From contig JACDCH010000066.1 in NCBI GenBank assembly GCA_013694495.1, forward strand, positions 1-6,176: a stretch of 6,176 bases of DNA, read 5' to 3'. Shown here piece after piece: positions 5,727 through 6,176 of this stretch; positions within the stretch are counted from its first letter, which is position 1, and each line of letters starts with the position of its first letter. Under the pieces are notes generated by a model. That model did no database searches and was not told the origin of the DNA. It saw only the letters and a program-made list of their open reading frames with translations. This DNA is from Acidimicrobiia bacterium (GTDB taxonomy: Bacteria; Actinomycetota; Acidimicrobiia; Acidimicrobiales; JACDCH01). A program made the position numbers and the translations under genes.

Positions 5727-6176
5727 GTGGGACGCACCCTTGCTCGTGCTGCTGCCGTCGTGGCCGCGGTGCTGCTCTCCAGCTTGCTGGCCCCTGCGCC
5801 GGCGGGCGCAGCACCGGCCGACGATCCGGGCCTCGAGGCCGACTTCGTCGCCGGGATCAACGCCGTGCGCAGCCGTTCAGGGCTCCCCGGCCTCGAGGTG
5901 CACCCCGAGCTGACCGTCGTGGCCGAGGGCTGGTCGGCCGCGATGGCGGGCCAGAACGGGATCTCGCACAACCCGAACGTCGGCGGCCAGGTGTCGGCGC
6001 CGTGGGTCCTGATCGGTGAGAACGTCGGGGCCGGCTACGACGTCCCGACGCTCATGCAGGCCTTCGTCGACAGCGCCAGCCACCTCCACAACCTGGTGGA
6101 GCCGGACTACGACTGGGTCGGCGTCGGCGTGACCTGGGGCAGCGACGGCCGCCTCTACACCGCCCACGTCTTCATG
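5727..6176 (+). CDS. Secreted CAP/SCP-domain protein (YkwD-like), 3' end missing
   Basis: The first 150 codons are present and the gene runs off the right edge. The N-terminus is a signal peptide: Arg at 3 and 7, a hydrophobic core (about 8-22) and an Ala-rich cleavage region PAPAGAAPA near 28, so the protein is exported. The mature part is a CAP domain (cysteine-rich secretory / antigen 5 / PR-1 superfamily): FVAGINAVRSRSGLPGLEVHPELTVVAEGWSAAMA (40-74), His81 in GISHNP, GENVG with Glu98 (97-101), then SASHLHNL (116-123) with His119, and DYDWVGVGVTWG. His81, Glu98 and His119 fit the CAP cavity residues. Bacterial CAP proteins are secreted or wall-associated, and their biochemical activity is mostly unknown. 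The GTG is chosen for the GAGG six bases upstream and because it precedes a complete signal peptide. Expression is probably set by the c-di-GMP riboswitch immediately upstream. Anything beyond the CAP domain (repeats, anchors) cannot be seen. Confidence 0.92.
   Translation, partial: MGRTLARAAAVVAAVLLSSLLAPAPAGAAPADDPGLEADFVAGINAVRSRSGLPGLEVHPELTVVAEGWSAAMAGQNGISHNPNVGGQVSAPWVLIGENVGAGYDVPTLMQAFVDSASHLHNLVEPDYDWVGVGVTWGSDGRLYTAHVFM

Noticed and set aside
1..6176. tRNA/rRNA genes, CRISPR arrays, insertion sequences and intrinsic terminators
   Set aside because: I looked on both strands and saw no cloverleaf, spaced repeats, transposase motif, or GC hairpin followed by a U-tract.

Overview
The window is very GC-rich (roughly 70% or more by eye) and densely packed, with GTG and TTG starts and overlapping genes. 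Gene content and protein style point to a high-GC actinobacterium. The rex / precorrin-2 dehydrogenase / hemA / hemC order and the style of the proteins resemble Acidimicrobiia (Acidimicrobiales), but that placement is an impression, not a computed result.

Positions 1-3281 (minus strand) hold an operon-like run read right to left: rex (NADH/NAD+ sensing repressor), a stand-alone precorrin-2 dehydrogenase, hemA (glutamyl-tRNA reductase) and hemC (hydroxymethylbilane synthase, cut off at the left edge). rex and the dehydrogenase overlap by 4 bases, the dehydrogenase and hemA by 25, and hemA and hemC are 40 bases apart. HemA and HemC make early tetrapyrrole intermediates, the dehydrogenase works on the siroheme side branch, and Rex links supply to redox state. 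This resembles the Streptomyces rex-hemACD arrangement with an extra siroheme gene inserted. A plausible near-leaderless promoter and an imperfect inverted repeat lie upstream of rex.

Positions 3372-4103 (plus strand) encode a seven-helix membrane protein of unknown function, divergent from rex. It runs tail to tail, with a 20-base overlap, into a minus-strand fatty-acyl-CoA ligase (FadD-like, 4084-5574) that probably starts at a TTG codon.

Positions 5575-6176 are the most interesting part. On the plus strand, a short divergent intergenic region carries a sigma-28/WhiG/FliA-like promoter element (GCCGATAC). It is followed at once by a clear class I cyclic-di-GMP (GEMM-I) riboswitch aptamer, and then a Shine-Dalgarno sequence and GTG start for a secreted CAP/SCP-domain (YkwD-like) protein that runs off the right edge. 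The aptamer nearly fills the leader and leaves no room for a terminator, so control of translation initiation is the simplest model. A second-messenger RNA switch, a possible motility/development-type sigma promoter and a secreted CAP protein together suggest a surface or lifestyle-transition function.
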